Shown here piece by piece: positions 60,816 through 64,000 of a stretch of 64,000 nucleotides of DNA. The stretch covers positions 634,266 to 698,265 of the forward strand of contig WNKI01000005.1 of the NCBI GenBank assembly GCA_015350385.1, written 5' to 3'. The stretch's first letter is position 1; each line of letters starts with the position of its first letter. Both the position numbers and the translations under genes were made by a program. Origin of the DNA: Aculops lycopersici (lineage: Eukaryota > Arthropoda > Arachnida > Trombidiformes > Eriophyidae). The notes beneath the pieces were generated by a model that saw nothing but the letters and a program-made list of their open reading frames with translations, had not been told where the DNA came from and did not search any database.

Positions 60816-63781
60816 AAGATCACCAGGAGGAATATTGATATTTGATGCTGTGTTGTTTGTCTAACCGTGTTATTGGTTTTGAGGTTGGGCCAACACATCA
60901 TCAACTCAAGTGTATTTAACAACGTCAACTATTCAAACTAATGAATTCTCTCGATGGTCTCAATAAACAAGACAAGGCAACGCGAACCTCTGACAAAATT
61001 GACGAGCCTAAAGCTCACAAGCATAAACTTTAACATGATGCTAGATCTCCTCACTGATTCACGTCAAATCCATTAGATAAACTTGAACTAGTTCTTTTAC
61101 TCTCTGGCCAGTCGCTTAAACTAACTCACATTAGTTTGCAACTAGGCGGCTAATTATGAAATTTTTAACCCATTCACTCGTGACCGCCTTTCGTCGCAAA
61201 CTAAACTCTAACTAGGTTAAGGTTTTGGATGTTGCATCTCGTGTTTCACTCCCTGGACGCGAACTATTATTATGAAACAGTTCCTCGTGTTGAACTGTAC
61301 TCTTGGTGATGACACAGTTTCTCTCTCGCTCATAATCTAATTCCTTGCTAACTTTAGGCAGACTAAGTCACTTTGGCGCAATCCAAAGTGACTCACCATT
61401 GTGCAGCTCAGTAGTAGTGAGTCGATAAAACTCAAGTTTCCCTTGAGCTTGAATAAAGAGGCTGCTCACTCTAAAGTCGCCCACACGCGCAATTGAATGG
61501 TTTGCTGGTTGTTAATTATAGCCAAACTGAGACGTCGGTAATAGCGACGACGACAGTTAACTACAATAGATAATCGATAGCAGGATGCCTAGGCGCTGCT
61601 AGTGACTATTCGGAAGTGGAATTACAACTCTAGATTGGATTCTTGGAAGCGAAAGCAACTAGCGAGTGTGTTAGTTGGCCGTTGACTAGGGGAATGACGT
61701 GATTTACGTGTCGAGGCTCTAGCTTGCCGTCAATAGCAGCGCAACAGAAGCAGCAAGTGGGGTAGACTTTAAGTGTGCTACTAATCACTGCACTTGTTGG
61801 CTGGATAGTGAGCGAGTTAGTGAGATGAGCACAATCCTATTGAATTGAATTGAGCTTATGGAAACAAACGGTTCTTTCCACTTGAACTCTGTGATATTGT
61901 TGTCGTTGCTGGCGCTTTCACTTTCGCGGTCGCCGTAGCCTTCTATTGTCGTTTTATGTCTCTAGTGTTGCTCATGTTATCGCTGTTTCTGCTGTTGTTG
62001 TTGTTGTGACGCGAAGGCTTGAGGCTCCCATATATGGGCTCGCCAGGCGGCAAGTCAACAGCTAGTCAGTGAGTCGGCAAGCTAGCGGGCGAGTGTGGGA
62101 TGGATTTGCAGCCGCAGCGCGGTGAGTTGCAACTCTCGTCGTCGTCGACGTTGTCTGTTGGTGGCCCGCCTAGACAACTGTCGCTGTCGCCGCCGATGTG
62201 TTGCCGTGAATAAGCTTGCCATCGACTAGGCGTTTGATTGAGAGCGAGAGCGAGTGAGTTGGCGAGGAGAGCAAGAGTTTTAGGGTTTCACGTTGGTGTT
62301 GTTGTTGGTTTTGCCTATGGAACTGTTGCTGCTTCCCCCTCCTCTTCTGAGCCAAAAGTGCCTCACGTTTCAAAAGTCTCGTTGCCTCACTTCTTGCGCA
62401 TATTTCGTGGCCAAGTTTTACGATTTGCGCGCATGAGAGCAGTCGTCTCTAGCTCGCTGCTGGCAACACAGTAGACCGGTGAACCCAGCAAACGGAGAAC
62501 TGTGCAAAGATTTGGCGGACGCACAGCGCAACAGGCGCACACCTTGACCTTCTTAAGGCATCGCGTCGCTATACGCCCACGCAGATTTGCTCTCGAAAAT
62601 TTCAAGTTTACCTCCCCCTTCTCCTCCTAAGCTGCGCTCGCTAGCTACACTTACCTCTGCTGCCGCTCTGTTGCTCAAGCTTCGCGGGCGCACGCGCGCA
62701 AGCCAACCCCTTCGAGCTCCCAGTAGTAGGGCCTAAATGGCGCAACACTTTGTCGCTGCCAGCGCGTCTGTCTATCTTGCTGGGATATTGTATGGGATTT
62801 AGCGAGCAAAACGATTGTCGTGGGACGTCGACAACGACGAGCCGTTTGCGATGCTTGTTCCAGCAAATGTTGGCGGCCACATTGAATCTCGTGCTTCCCC
62901 TTCCTCCTACTACTTTTGCAACCATTGCTCCGTGGTTACAACAAACAAACCTCAGGTAGATAGAGAGTGAGTGAGAGAATTGGATAGAAAACATTAGCGT
63001 CCCCAATCTGCATCCCCGAGCGCCAGCTGCTCGACACGATTACACTCGACACTTTCCGTGGTTCCGCCGCGTCGACGTCGGATGCTCTCGTTTCCTAGTC
63101 GCTGCAACGTCGGCCGCGCGATCTCGACGACTACGTACAATCCAAACGAGAGCTGCTCTCATCCCCCATTCAAGTTCAAGATCCCCGATAATATAACCTC
63201 AATTAACCGCCGCGAGACCTAGTACCGTGATTAGGAATAGTGTGGTTCAGTGTAATAGGAGTTTTATGCGTGGCCCACGAGATCAGAGAGGAACTGCAGC
63301 GAGGTTAGTGTAGCGCGGCTTTAGAGTTTATTAGGGAGCAAAACAAAAATCTAGGCAACGGATTCACCTCAACTAGGTTGACGCTAGCTAGCTATCTATC
63401 TAGTGTGTTGTAGCTGAGCTTCGGGTAAGCGAGTGCGCATATTGTTGTTGTTGTGATTTGTGTTTTTATCTAGCGAGAAGAAACTAGAGAGTTGGAGTTG
63501 AGCTTGAAAAATCAACTCAAAGTTGCGCATGATTTTGAGAGGAGCTAGAGAGATAGTCGATCAGTTTTGATTCGTGGTGCCTCACGATCAATTGATTGGA
63601 TAATTTTCATTCTTTTTGTCTCATAAAACACAACTGCTTTCTATTAGATCGCACAAATCCATTCAATCCGAAGAGAAGACATAACTCAAGTTGATATTAC
63701 CGGTCGCAAGCAACAAGTGAGAACACATAAACAAGACAAGTTATTCTCGAGCAACATCAACGAGCAGTAGAATTTAGCAAG
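60816..63781. other. Gene-free region before last CDS
   Basis: About 3 kb. The left end holds the TMEM94 3' UTR (AATAAA at 60962-60967). The remainder has GTT/GTC runs near 61990 and 62300, a GC-richer patch around 62640-63120 with several short frames on both strands, and GAGT-like simple sequence. I read it as promoter and long 5' UTR of the CDS at 63782. No RNA gene is seen. Confidence 0.45.
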
Positions 63782-64000
63782 ATGCCGTCAAAAATTGATC
63801 ACAATTTGATCCCGCCGGTAATTCGCGAGGCAGTCGATCCTGACATCTTGGCCCGAGCTCAGAGCATTGAGTGGTCGATTAATCGGGACACTGGAGAGGA
63901 TGAGCACGGATTCCTCGATGGAAGTAACGAGGATTACCTGTCAAGTCAGAATCTACTAAAAAAGAGCCACCATCTCCAGCAACCCTCGTCGCCCTCGGCT
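63782..64000 (+). CDS. N-terminal part of an unidentified protein (cut by window end)
   Basis: An ATG in good context (AAGATGCC) opens 73 codons with no stop up to the last base. The sequence begins MPSKIDHNLIPPVIREAVDP, continues with ILARAQSIEWSINRDTGEDE and then becomes polar with Ser and Gln. No signal peptide. The family is not recognisable from this much. The regular amino-acid composition and the long upstream leader typical of the other genes here make it a likely real gene continuing to the right. Confidence 0.6.
   Translation, partial: MPSKIDHNLIPPVIREAVDPDILARAQSIEWSINRDTGEDEHGFLDGSNEDYLSSQNLLKKSHHLQQPSSPSA

Noticed and set aside
1..64000. tRNA, rRNA, CRISPR, bacterial operon or prophage features
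   Set aside because: No tRNA-like A/B box pair, no repeat-spacer array and no prokaryotic signals were seen; the gene content is animal nuclear. A covariance search (tRNAscan-SE, Infernal) could still reveal a small RNA that I missed.

Overview
The window is nuclear DNA of an animal with extremely few introns. About twenty genes are recognisable, and almost all are uninterrupted reading frames of animal length: mitochondrial ArgRS, importin-5, RpS18, lysosomal alpha-mannosidase, ALIX, an ABCG transporter, synapsin, Aquarius, NAB, Aveugle, an Fcf2/DNTTIP2 protein, Yippee and TMEM94. Synapsin, NAB, Aveugle and an RFamide-type precursor point to a bilaterian with neurons, most likely an arthropod. 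Near-complete intron loss with compact spacing fits a streamlined mite genome (an eriophyoid such as Aculops would fit), but that placement is inference from gene structure only.

Left third (1-25 kb). A tiny membrane-protein ORF lies 10 nt upstream of RARS2, followed by an RFamide-like neuropeptide precursor (-), importin-5 (-), RpS18 (+), lysosomal alpha-mannosidase (-), ALIX (+) and an unknown secreted protein (-). A gene-free, microsatellite-rich stretch of about 5 kb then leads into a large ABCG half-transporter (+).

Centre (28-34.4 kb). This is the most unusual part. The 3' end of the ABCG gene and a convergent short secreted-peptide gene have been duplicated into four units, two in one orientation and two inverted. 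Three peptide genes remain intact. Two encode near-identical precursors; the third keeps promoter, 5' UTR and signal peptide but has an unrelated mature peptide. A fourth copy is deleted to a remnant. The ABCG coding fragments are identical to the parent over 231 and 285 bp although the flanking DNA has diverged. A TA-flanked MITE sits in one promoter, and an empty site survives in a sister unit.

Right half (34-64 kb). A gene-free GC-rich region precedes synapsin, then come Aquarius (spliceosomal helicase), a short NAB co-repressor, Aveugle, a possible TAF1C-like factor, Fcf2/DNTTIP2, Yippee and TMEM94. TMEM94 has the only intron I can place with confidence, and that intron appears to hold a small antisense gene. 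The window ends inside an unidentified CDS. The genes are a mix of housekeeping functions (translation, nuclear import, splicing, rRNA processing, lysosome, ESCRT) and neuronal or signalling functions; there is no operon-like logic beyond the close head-to-tail pair at 570-2658.
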